Assembly (NCBI GenBank): GCA_023255095.1
Contig: JALRJJ010000026.1
Coordinates: 1 to 10,193 of the forward strand
Source: a bacterium
GTDB lineage: Bacteria > Fidelibacterota > Marinisomatia > Marinisomatales > Marinisomataceae
DNA: 10,193 bases
Reading direction: 5' to 3'
Part shown: positions 1 through 7,180 of the stretch, in pieces
Layout: each line of letters begins with the position of its first letter
How positions within the stretch are numbered: the first letter of the stretch is position 1
Translations under genes and position numbers: made by a program
Notes under the pieces: generated by a model
Databases searched by the model: none
Told to the model about the DNA's origin: nothing
The model's input: the letters and a program-made list of their open reading frames with translations, nothing else

Positions 1-1
1 T

Positions 2-77
2 GTCCCCATCGTCTAGAGGCCTAGGACACTGCCCTTTCACGGCGGCAACAGGGGTTCGAATCCCCTTGGGGACGCCA
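2..77 (+). tRNA. tRNA-Glu (anticodon TTC)
   Basis: This is a complete glutamate tRNA, with the 3' CCA encoded in the DNA (75-77). The 7-bp acceptor stem pairs 2-8 with 67-73, followed by discriminator G74. The anticodon stem 29-33/41-45 contains one T-G wobble (30/44). The loop at 34-40 carries anticodon TTC at 36-38, which reads GAA and GAG. The T loop has the usual GGTTCGAATCC core. The sequence is nearly that of E. coli tRNA-Glu. It starts at the window edge, so any promoter or companion rRNA/tRNA genes upstream cannot be seen. Confidence 0.98.
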
Positions 78-103
78 ATTATTTCCACCAAAATTCAATA
101 CCA

Positions 104-130
104 GAAAAGCATTTGATTAATCATCTTTTC
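104..130 (+). terminator. weak hairpin downstream of tRNA-Glu, possible terminator
   Basis: A 6-bp stem (GAAAAG 104-109 with CTTTTC 125-130) encloses the palindrome TGATTAATCA (114-123). It lies about 27 bases after the tRNA CCA end, so it could end tRNA transcription. The stem is AT-rich, has an asymmetric internal loop and is not followed by a clean T run, so the terminator reading is weak. I see no open reading frame of note between the tRNA and glgP. Confidence 0.25.
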
Positions 131-244
131 CAATAACTTCTATAGTCCATGTTCTGATCCATGGTTTGTTTTGCGAAAATAACTTTGATTAGTCTTAACA
201 CACTATTTTTTTACTAGCTTAAGAACATAAATATCCATATATGA

Positions 245-268
245 TTGTTATACATCTGAGGTATACAA
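245..268. promoter_or_regulatory. imperfect inverted repeat upstream of glgP (possible operator)
   Basis: The left arm TTGTTATAC (245-253) matches the reverse complement of the right arm GTATACAA (261-268) except for one extra T. The two are separated by 7 bases. It sits about 80-100 bases before the glgP start, where a repressor or activator site would be reasonable. I do not recognise it as a known binding motif. An AT-rich intergenic region can produce such a repeat by chance. Confidence 0.3.
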
Positions 269-347
269 CCCATAATTAAGTAACTGAATTTTATCAATTT
301 TTGTTATATAGTTTTTATATATATAAATTAGTTTTTTGGAATTTTAA

Positions 348-2816
348 ATGGAACAAATCATGTCTAAAACAAAATCAACAATTACTAATATTAGTAATGC
401 AAAAACTTCTGCTAAAAAAGCCCTGCAAAGTCATTTGGTGTATTCGATTTTTAAAACAGAACAGGTTGCAACACCTCGAGACTGGTATTCTACGACAGCT
501 TACACAGTTCGTGATCATGTCATTGAGCGCTGGGTTAAAACAGTTGAGAAATATGCCGAGGAAGATCCTAAGAGAATTTATTATCTTTCATTAGAATTTT
601 TGATTGGAAGGATGCTATCAAACGCATCGCTTAATCTGGGTGTCGATACTGAAATTAAAAAAGGTTTAAATGCGCTTGGCCATAAAATCGAGAATGTAGT
701 TGAATGGGAGCATGATGCAGCTTTAGGAAATGGCGGGTTGGGTAGATTGGCGGCTTGTTTTTTAGATTCAATGGCGACAATGGATATTCCAGGTATGGGT
801 TATGGTATTCGCTATGAATATGGAATGTTTAGGCAATCTATTGATAATGGTCAACAAATAGAGAATCCAGATAATTGGTTACGTTATGGAAATATATGGG
901 AATTTCAGCGTCCTGCGAGTATATATACGGTGAACTTCTATGGTCGAGTGGTTGAATTTGAAAACGGGTCAAGTATTGAGAGCCATTGGATAGATGCTGA
1001 TTCGGTGGTTGCTATGGCTTACGATGTTCCCATTCCAGGATACGCTACGCAAACAGTAAATACTTTAAGATTGTGGTCCGCAAAATCAGCTAAAGAGTTT
1101 AATTTAAACCAATTCAATGATGGAAACTACGAGCTCGCTGTTGAAGGACGCAATGCCAGCGAAAGCATTTCCAAGGTGCTATATCCAAATGATGCTTCTG
1201 CATCAGGAAGGGAGTTACGCCTCAAACAACAGTATTTCTTCGTGTCTGCATCTATACAAGATATTCTGCATCGTTTTTTGTTAAAGCATGATGATTGGAC
1301 AAAGCTTCCTGACAAAATTGTAATTCAGCTTAACGATACACATCCTGCAATTGCTGTTGCAGAAATGATGTATCAGTTAGTAGATATTCATCGACTTGAT
1401 TGGGATTTTGCTTGGTCTTTGGCGGAGAAGATTTTTGCCTATACCAACCATACTTTAATGCCTGAAGCACTTGAAACCTGGTCATTAGATTTATTCAATA
1501 CTTTATTACCTCGTCATTTGGCCATTATTTTACGAATCAATCATACATTCTTAGAAAAGGTCAATCATCAGTTTCCGGGAGATTCTGATTTGCTTCGTCG
1601 TGTTTCTATTATTGACGAAACCAATGGTCGAAGTGTGCGCATGGCACATCTGGCTGTAATTGGGAGTTTTAAAGTAAATGGAGTTGCTGCATTACATAGC
1701 GATTTGCTAAAGAAGACACTATTTGCTGATTTTCATCGAATTTTTCCTAATAAGTTTGCCAATGTAACTAATGGAATAACTCCTCGCCGTTGGTTAAACC
1801 AATGTAACCCTGAATTAACTCTGTTAATAGAGAAAGTTATTGGTAAGAAATTTCAACGAGATTTAGATAAATTAAGACTGCTCACTCCATTAGCAGAAGA
1901 TGCGCAATTCAGAAAAGCTTTTCGAAAAGTTAAACATAAAAATAAAGTGAAATTAGCAAATAAGATTGAGGAGTTGATGGGGATAAAAATAAATCCAAAT
2001 AGTATGTTTGATATACAAATTAAACGTATCCATGAATATAAGCGTCAATTACTGAATATCTTGCATGTCATCACTTTATATAATCGCATTCGCAAAGGGC
2101 AAGCTAAAAATGCTGTTCCACGTGTGGTTATTTTTGGTGGTAAAGCTGCGCCAGGTTACTGGATGGCAAAATTGATCATTCGTTTGATTAATGATGTCGC
2201 AGCAATAATTAATGAAGATCTTGCAGTTGGTGATCAACTTAAAGTGATTTTCTACCCCAACTATGACGTCTCTGCTGCTGAGCTTCTATTCCCCGCAAGT
2301 GATTTGTCTGAGCAAATCTCTACAGCTGGTACCGAAGCATCTGGCACGGGTAATATGAAAATGGCATTAAATGGGGCACTAACTATAGGTACTTTAGATG
2401 GTGCAAACGTTGAAATCATGCAAGAGGTTGGAGATGAAAATATTTTCATTTTCGGCTTAAAGGCTGACGAGGTTTCAGTAACTAAATCTAATGGCTATAA
2501 CCCTTGGGACTATTACAACTCAAACCCTGAACTTAAAGAAACATTAGATATGATTACTTCTGGTTACTTCTCAATTGAGGAACCGGGGCGATATCAAGCA
2601 ATATTTGATAATTTGCTCAATAAAGGAGATCAATATTTGTTATTGGCAGATTATGCAAGTTACATCCAAACGCAAGAGCATGTGAGTGGACTTTATAAGG
2701 ATAAAGAGGAATGGTCTCGCCGTGCAATATTAAATGTTGCACGTATGGGAAAGTTTTCTAGTGATAGAAGTATTCGAGAGTATGCCGATAACATTTGGAA
2801 ATTAGATTCCGATTAA
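348..2816 (+). CDS. glgP: glycogen/maltodextrin phosphorylase (GT35)
   Basis: Cytoplasmic PLP enzyme that uses phosphate to remove glucose from non-reducing ends of alpha-1,4-glucans, releasing glucose-1-phosphate. At 822 aa it matches E. coli GlgP (about 815) and is collinear with it from the VRDHVIERW region to the EYADNIW tail. Visible family motifs are YYLSLEFLIGR near residue 80, DAALGNGGLGR (123-133), QLNDTHPA (about 327-334) and the PLP signature EASGTGNMK (663-671), with K671 the expected Schiff-base lysine. No signal peptide is visible. The first ATG (348) has only a short GGA 7 bases upstream. A second in-frame ATG at 360 follows GGAA and could be the true start (818 aa). The gene is convergent to the glgC operon and separated from it by a hairpin terminator, so it has its own transcript. 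GlgP fits better than MalP from the N-terminal sequence. Confidence 0.97.
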   Translation: MEQIMSKTKSTITNISNAKTSAKKALQSHLVYSIFKTEQVATPRDWYSTTAYTVRDHVIERWVKTVEKYAEEDPKRIYYLSLEFLIGRMLSNASLNLGVDTEIKKGLNALGHKIENVVEWEHDAALGNGGLGRLAACFLDSMATMDIPGMGYGIRYEYGMFRQSIDNGQQIENPDNWLRYGNIWEFQRPASIYTVNFYGRVVEFENGSSIESHWIDADSVVAMAYDVPIPGYATQTVNTLRLWSAKSAKEFNLNQFNDGNYELAVEGRNASESISKVLYPNDASASGRELRLKQQYFFVSASIQDILHRFLLKHDDWTKLPDKIVIQLNDTHPAIAVAEMMYQLVDIHRLDWDFAWSLAEKIFAYTNHTLMPEALETWSLDLFNTLLPRHLAIILRINHTFLEKVNHQFPGDSDLLRRVSIIDETNGRSVRMAHLAVIGSFKVNGVAALHSDLLKKTLFADFHRIFPNKFANVTNGITPRRWLNQCNPELTLLIEKVIGKKFQRDLDKLRLLTPLAEDAQFRKAFRKVKHKNKVKLANKIEELMGIKINPNSMFDIQIKRIHEYKRQLLNILHVITLYNRIRKGQAKNAVPRVVIFGGKAAPGYWMAKLIIRLINDVAAIINEDLAVGDQLKVIFYPNYDVSAAELLFPASDLSEQISTAGTEASGTGNMKMALNGALTIGTLDGANVEIMQEVGDENIFIFGLKADEVSVTKSNGYNPWDYYNSNPELKETLDMITSGYFSIEEPGRYQAIFDNLLNKGDQYLLLADYASYIQTQEHVSGLYKDKEEWSRRAILNVARMGKFSSDRSIREYADNIWKLDSD

Positions 2817-2877
2817 ATTAAATCGGAGAAGTCTAATATAAGCCAAAATAACTGGTTGAAAAAATTCTATAAAATTT

Positions 2878-2912
2878 AGAGGGTTTGTCACTGCAATGCC
2901 CTCTTTTATTTT
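2878..2912 (+). terminator. rho-independent terminator of glgP
   Basis: The stem AGAGGG (2878-2883) pairs with CCCTCT (2899-2904) and can extend inward through TTG/CAA (2885-2887 with 2894-2896) around a 6-base loop. It is followed directly by a T-rich tract (TTTTATTTT, 2904-2912). It starts about 60 bases after the glgP stop. On the opposite strand the same stem is followed by a mixed A/T tract, so it could also weakly stop the convergent operon, whose last gene ends at 2970. No other hairpin was found for that operon. Confidence 0.75.
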
Positions 2913-2969
2913 GTCTTAAAGCAAACGAATTTTTCAGTGCGGTTTGGGGTGGTTTGTATCATGAGTTAG

Positions 2970-3923
2970 TTAAGGTCGAATTAATTGCGAGACTTTTTCA
3001 CACGAGATAAAACCTATAAATGATGCACCTATAATACCAGCCTGATCTTGAGAGTTAGAAATGTCAATTTGTACTTTTCCCCTCAGAACTTTTATGAGAT
3101 CAAGGTTGAGTTGTTCATTAAAGTCTAATTGCATCAAGTCCCAAGATTTAGTTACTCCACCCCCTATGATGACACGCTCAACATCGATGATTTTTAGAAT
3201 GTGTGCTATTGCCTGGGCTAATGATCTTGCAGCAATAACATAAGCTTGCTGTGCAGATAAATCTCCTAATTTTGCTTGTTTAGCAATTTCATCTGCGGAA
3301 ATATGACGTTCTTCCAATTCAGAATAGCTCTTACAAATTCCGGTTGCAGAGGCATATTGCTCCAGGCACCCACGATTGCCGCAGCCACAAATTCGACCAT
3401 TGGGATGGATAATGATATGGCCAATTTCCATTGCAAATCCATGCTCCCCTGCAATAGCTTGCCCTTTTAATACTAAACCGCCACCTACACCAGTTCCGAG
3501 TCCTATATATATCAATCCATTTGATGAAGAAATGTTATTTAATAAGTATTCACCGTATGTTGCAGCTAATGCATCATTTTCGATTTGAACGGGGAGGTGA
3601 ATTTTTTCATGTAAAGTTTTTGCTAAATCAAAATTATTCAATCCAGGTAAATTGGGTGAAGATAGAATTGACCTAGATTGAGGATCAATAAATCCTGGAA
3701 ATCCTATACCAATTGAAGATATCCCTTCATGTCTTTTAAGTATATCTGATAATCCTTCACATAAAATTTCGACAATTGTGTTACAAGCTATGTCAGCCGA
3801 GTTCTCACTAAAAATAGAAGAAAAATCTGCTCTAAAGCTTTTTTTATCAATAATTTCAAGACCTCGAACAACACCTATACGAAGGTTAGTGCCGCCGACA
3901 TCTATACCAATCTTTAAGCTCAA
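2970..3923 (-). CDS. glk: ROK-family sugar kinase, probably glucokinase
   Basis: The predicted 317-aa cytoplasmic kinase phosphorylates a hexose with ATP. The N-terminal phosphate-binding motif is D8-V-G-G-T-N13. The sugar site includes E115-N116-D117, with D117 the expected catalytic base, and the adenosine side shows GTGVGGG (143-149). The ROK zinc signature is complete: E166-x-G-H169, then C179-G-C181-x4-C186-x-E188. Length is normal for the family. The start is TTG, since the DxGGT motif begins at residue 8 and AAGGGA lies 7 bases upstream. It is the last gene of the operon, 18 bases after malQ. ROK kinases also include fructo-, manno- and N-acetylhexosamine kinases. Glucokinase is inferred from position, because MalQ releases free glucose that this enzyme would return to glucose-6-phosphate. 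Confidence 0.9.
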   Translation of the reverse strand: MSLKIGIDVGGTNLRIGVVRGLEIIDKKSFRADFSSIFSENSADIACNTIVEILCEGLSDILKRHEGISSIGIGFPGFIDPQSRSILSSPNLPGLNNFDLAKTLHEKIHLPVQIENDALAATYGEYLLNNISSSNGLIYIGLGTGVGGGLVLKGQAIAGEHGFAMEIGHIIIHPNGRICGCGNRGCLEQYASATGICKSYSELEERHISADEIAKQAKLGDLSAQQAYVIAARSLAQAIAHILKIIDVERVIIGGGVTKSWDLMQLDFNEQLNLDLIKVLRGKVQIDISNSQDQAGIIGASFIGFISCEKVSQLIRP

Positions 3924-3930
3924 AACGATT

Positions 3931-3937
3931 TCCCTTT
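3931..3937 (-). promoter_or_regulatory. ribosome binding site deciding the TTG start of the ROK kinase
   Basis: On the - strand the sequence reads AAAGGGA, seven bases before TTG at 3923-3921. There is no ATG or GTG between it and the conserved ATP-binding motif, so TTG is the only start that fits. Confidence 0.75.
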
Positions 3938-3941
3938 CAGA

Positions 3942-5408
3942 CTAATGGTTGCGATGATATTTCTTAATCGTTTCAACGAAATCTTCTTCAATTTCGCTGG
4001 TTAACTGAGACCAATCAAATTGCCACTGCCAATTTTTTTCAATCGTACCAGGTGTATTCATCCGATGCTCATTCCCTAAACGCAAAATATCTTGCATAGG
4101 AATAATTGCTAGACACGCTTTCGAAGCAAATGCAATTTCTATTAATGATTGAGGGATTTTGACAGTTTGTTGATCTAAGCCGAAATGCACTTTTAGATAA
4201 CTATAAAAAAGTTGCTTTTGTTCATCATTTAAGCTTGAAAACCAGCCCAGTGTCGTGTCATTATCATGCGTCCCTGTATATACAACACTATTTTCTGTAA
4301 ATTGCTCAGGTAAATATGGGTTGTCGGGATTTCCATCAAAAGCAAACTGCAGTATTTTCAAACCTGGTAAATTAAAATTCTCTCGTAAAGCATCGACCTC
4401 TTGCGTGATAATACCTAAGTCCTCTGCAACTAGTGTTAATGACGGAAAATGGCTTTTGATAGTTTGCAATAATTCTTCACCAGGCGCTTCTACCCAACTA
4501 CCATAAATTGCTGTGAGCTTATTTACGGGAATTTCCCAAGCAGCTTGTAGCCCCCTAAAGTGATCTATTCGAACCATATCAAACATTTCATTTTGTGTGC
4601 GAATTCTATTCAACCACCATTGGAATCCATCAGCTTGCATAGTTTTCCAGCAATAATGTGGATTTCCCCAACGCTGACCAGTTAATGAAAAGTAGTCGGG
4701 AGGAACCCCTGCAACAACAGTCATATTTAAATTTTCATCCAGTTTAAATAGGTGGGATTGGGACCAAACATCTGCACTGTCGTAAGAAATGAACAATGGA
4801 ATATCGCCAAATAAGGCAATATTTTTGCTGTTAGCATAGACTTTTAAAGCGTGCCATTGCTTAAAAAAAAGGTACTGTGTAAATTTTATTAAAGCGATTT
4901 CATGTGCAAAATCAAGCTGAGCTTTTTTAATTGAATTATCTTCATGCAATCTCAGGTGAATGGGCCAATCATGCCAACAAACAAATTGGAAATGCTTTCT
5001 TAATGAAATAAATAGAGAGAAATCATCTAGCCAGTAGCTTTGTGCTTTACAAAAGGAGATAAAATCAGCTTTCGATTCTGGGCAGCTATGACGTTGAAAG
5101 TTCTGATGGGCTTTTTGGATTAATGCATCGCAATCCAAAGATAAATTTAGGTCTTCCTCAGTTAGCAATCCTTGCTTCTGCAAACCTCTTAAGGATATAA
5201 ATGCTGGATTACCTGCATGGGCTGATAAACCTTGATAAGGTGATCCATCAGCGTGAGTTATATTGAGTGGTAAAGTTTGCCAGACTGTAGCGCCAATCCT
5301 AGCTAAAAAATCTACAAAACGAAATGCATCTTCTCCTAAATCGCCATTAGGCAACGAGCTGATGTGGAGCAAAACCCCCGCGCGTCTTCTATCTAATAAG
5401 GGCGACAT
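3942..5408 (-). CDS. malQ: 4-alpha-glucanotransferase (amylomaltase, GH77)
   Basis: Cytoplasmic enzyme that transfers alpha-1,4-glucan segments between maltodextrins, with release of glucose. It lengthens short chains for phosphorylase. The 488 aa match the short amylomaltase type. Visible motifs are RRRAGVLLHISSLP at the N-terminus, SPYQGLSAHAGNP (about 56-68), FGDIPLFI (200-207), GVPPDYFS (234-241), RIDHFRG (280-286) with nucleophile D282, AEDLG (328-332) with acid/base E329, THDNDT (380-385) and MNTPGT (450-455). All key residues are present. It starts at ATG 5408, nine bases after the GH57 stop. AGAGGA at the end of the upstream gene and GGA close to the ATG could both serve as ribosome binding sites, so translation is probably coupled. 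Its place between a GH57 enzyme and a glucokinase fits dextrin recycling. Confidence 0.97.
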   Translation of the reverse strand: MSPLLDRRRAGVLLHISSLPNGDLGEDAFRFVDFLARIGATVWQTLPLNITHADGSPYQGLSAHAGNPAFISLRGLQKQGLLTEEDLNLSLDCDALIQKAHQNFQRHSCPESKADFISFCKAQSYWLDDFSLFISLRKHFQFVCWHDWPIHLRLHEDNSIKKAQLDFAHEIALIKFTQYLFFKQWHALKVYANSKNIALFGDIPLFISYDSADVWSQSHLFKLDENLNMTVVAGVPPDYFSLTGQRWGNPHYCWKTMQADGFQWWLNRIRTQNEMFDMVRIDHFRGLQAAWEIPVNKLTAIYGSWVEAPGEELLQTIKSHFPSLTLVAEDLGIITQEVDALRENFNLPGLKILQFAFDGNPDNPYLPEQFTENSVVYTGTHDNDTTLGWFSSLNDEQKQLFYSYLKVHFGLDQQTVKIPQSLIEIAFASKACLAIIPMQDILRLGNEHRMNTPGTIEKNWQWQFDWSQLTSEIEEDFVETIKKYHRNH

Positions 5409-5417
5409 AGCTATCCA

Positions 5418-7145
5418 CTATTCCTCTTGGCCTCGTCGCATTGTTCCTCCAACAGCTGGGTCTCCAGCTCCACAACTAATGGATTGATTAAGTATCTGAG
5501 GGACTGGAAGCTTTAGCAAACGATATAAATTGCTCAAATTTCGACGATACAGCCGGTCAAAACTATCGACACTTTCAGCAGAGTTATAGTCACCAAACCA
5601 CCAAAACCAATCAGAGCCCTCACAAATCGAAAGCTGACGCTCACAAGCTGCAATTTCAGATTGATTAAGCAACCCGGACTGCATCACAAGATCGAATTGT
5701 TTCTTCGCATCGCATAAAAGATCCCATCCTAAATTCTTATCTGTTGAACCTATCCATGTACTAAAACTGCCATAAACCCAGCTACCAGCGGTTACTTGAG
5801 ATAAATGGGGTATATCAATTTTATTGTCATGTTTAGCGCGTTCAATAATATCTTTAAATGTTGTCATTTCAATATCTGGATGGTCAGTAAGGGCTTGATA
5901 GAGCTCATTTAAAAAATAGAAAGCATTGTATGGATAATATTCCCAAGCATTTTCGCCATCTAAAATTACACTCACAATCCGGTGGTGTCCCGATTCATTG
6001 CCTTCATGGATGGCTTCCAGTGACTCTATGAAATCTCCTACTGCTTGACTAGCATCTAATTTTGCATATTCAAAACCTATCTTGTCGGATAAATTGTCAT
6101 CTCTAAAGAAACAAACAATTTCATTTGATCCATTGTTAATTAAATATGGTTTAAACAAATAGTCAGCTCGGCTGGGAATAGTCCCTGTCTCGGAAGATTT
6201 TTTTAAGCTGTTTGCTAATACCCCCTCGCCCGAGGCAGTCCATGCTACACCATGTTCAGCCATTAACAATAATCCAGCTTGAGAGACAGCACCCTCTGCA
6301 GGCCACATGCCGAATGGGGATTGACCAAAACGTTTTTGATGGGATGTTTTAGCAGATTCAATATGTGCTTTAGCCCTCAGTCGTCCACCGGGATAATTTC
6401 CACAAACGGGTAATGGTGCAAGAGGTTGAGCGTCACGGGTTGATTTAAAGTCTAAAAGGAGTGGCAAAATGGGGTGGTAATGTGGGGTGCTTGAAATTTC
6501 AATTTGGCCAGACTCTTGCAACCTCTTGTATCGTGGAATCAATTCTGCAATAAGATTACCTATCAATTTAAATAACTCTTTGCGTTCCTCATAAGTATAT
6601 TGACTTCCTTTATTTAACAGTGTTCGAACCAAAAGGTTATTGCGGCGGATACTTTCACCCGTCCATGCAAGGTGGTACCACACCAACAAGTCTGCAATGT
6701 ATTGACCTGAAAGGTAGTTTGAAGCAGTTGAGCCTTGAATTTGAAGTGCCTTGTAAATGTTTAGGAGGCGTTGATAGTGCGCAAATGGCTCAAGCATTTT
6801 TTCGTGATGACTTTTAAAACAACTATCAACAACCAGGCATCGCTCTTCGTTATTCAGATACTCAAGATTTTCCCGGGCTAGCATTGCCAATAAAGGATCT
6901 CTAATTTCACCGCTAGAAAATTGACTTTTGTAATCTTCAATTTGATCTAAAAGTACTGGCACAAAATTAAATGTTACACGAGCCTTTGGATTGGATTCCA
7001 TGTGATATGCCATATCGGTGTAATCCTTTATCGCATGGAGGTATGTCCATGGAAGAATATACTGCCCCGAAATAGTATCCCGATAGTCCGGTTGGTGATT
7101 ATGCCAATAAAGATTCAGGAATAACTTAGGTTTTTGCACTGCCAA
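5418..7145 (-). CDS. glycoside hydrolase family 57 protein (alpha-amylase/amylopullulanase-like)
   Basis: The 575-aa protein is a retaining GH57 enzyme by its motifs: WHNHQPDY near the start (14-21), HYHPILPLL (222-230), FGMWPAEGAVS (278-288) with E284 as expected nucleophile, and VILDGENAWEYY (393-404) with D396 as expected acid/base. The segment DWFWWFGDYNSAES (512-525) and the following RLYRRNLSNLYRLL helix are typical of the C-terminal part of these proteins. No signal peptide is visible, so it should act in the cytoplasm on alpha-glucan. The start is TTG with AGAGAGG seven bases upstream. Exact activity (alpha-amylase, debranching or transferase) cannot be read from sequence. The DGEN version of region 4 points away from the branching-enzyme subfamily. 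It lies between glgC and malQ, and may take the dextrin-cleaving role that GlgX has in enterobacteria (inference). Confidence 0.92.
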   Translation of the reverse strand: MAVQKPKLFLNLYWHNHQPDYRDTISGQYILPWTYLHAIKDYTDMAYHMESNPKARVTFNFVPVLLDQIEDYKSQFSSGEIRDPLLAMLARENLEYLNNEERCLVVDSCFKSHHEKMLEPFAHYQRLLNIYKALQIQGSTASNYLSGQYIADLLVWYHLAWTGESIRRNNLLVRTLLNKGSQYTYEERKELFKLIGNLIAELIPRYKRLQESGQIEISSTPHYHPILPLLLDFKSTRDAQPLAPLPVCGNYPGGRLRAKAHIESAKTSHQKRFGQSPFGMWPAEGAVSQAGLLLMAEHGVAWTASGEGVLANSLKKSSETGTIPSRADYLFKPYLINNGSNEIVCFFRDDNLSDKIGFEYAKLDASQAVGDFIESLEAIHEGNESGHHRIVSVILDGENAWEYYPYNAFYFLNELYQALTDHPDIEMTTFKDIIERAKHDNKIDIPHLSQVTAGSWVYGSFSTWIGSTDKNLGWDLLCDAKKQFDLVMQSGLLNQSEIAACERQLSICEGSDWFWWFGDYNSAESVDSFDRLYRRNLSNLYRLLKLPVPQILNQSISCGAGDPAVGGTMRRGQEE

Positions 7146-7152
7146 AATATAA

Positions 7153-7159
7153 CCTCTCT
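7153..7159 (-). promoter_or_regulatory. ribosome binding site deciding the TTG start of the GH57 gene
   Basis: On the - strand the sequence reads AGAGAGG, seven bases before TTG at 7145-7143. A GTG two codons further on is less well spaced. No upstream ATG competes, so TTG is preferred. Confidence 0.75.
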
Positions 7160-7180
7160 AAATTTGTAATAACTTTTGAA

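Noticed and set aside
2..77. tRNA-Glu as an attachment site for an integrated element
   Set aside because: I found no integrase and no repeat of the tRNA 3' end elsewhere in the window, and the neighbouring genes are metabolic housekeeping genes.
301..327. Possible glgP promoter TTGTTA (301-306) with TATAAA (322-327)
   Set aside because: The spacer is only 15 bases, the region is a run of TA repeats where such boxes occur by chance, and other equally weak pairs can be drawn nearby.
301..594. 97-codon open frame on the + strand overlapping the start of glgP
   Set aside because: It overlaps the well-supported glgP frame, has no recognisable domain and begins in the AT-rich leader; it is a shadow of glgP.
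2941..2956. G/T-rich direct repeat GGTTTG-gggt-GGTTTG downstream of the kinase gene
   Set aside because: It is only two short copies, with no hairpin potential or known motif.
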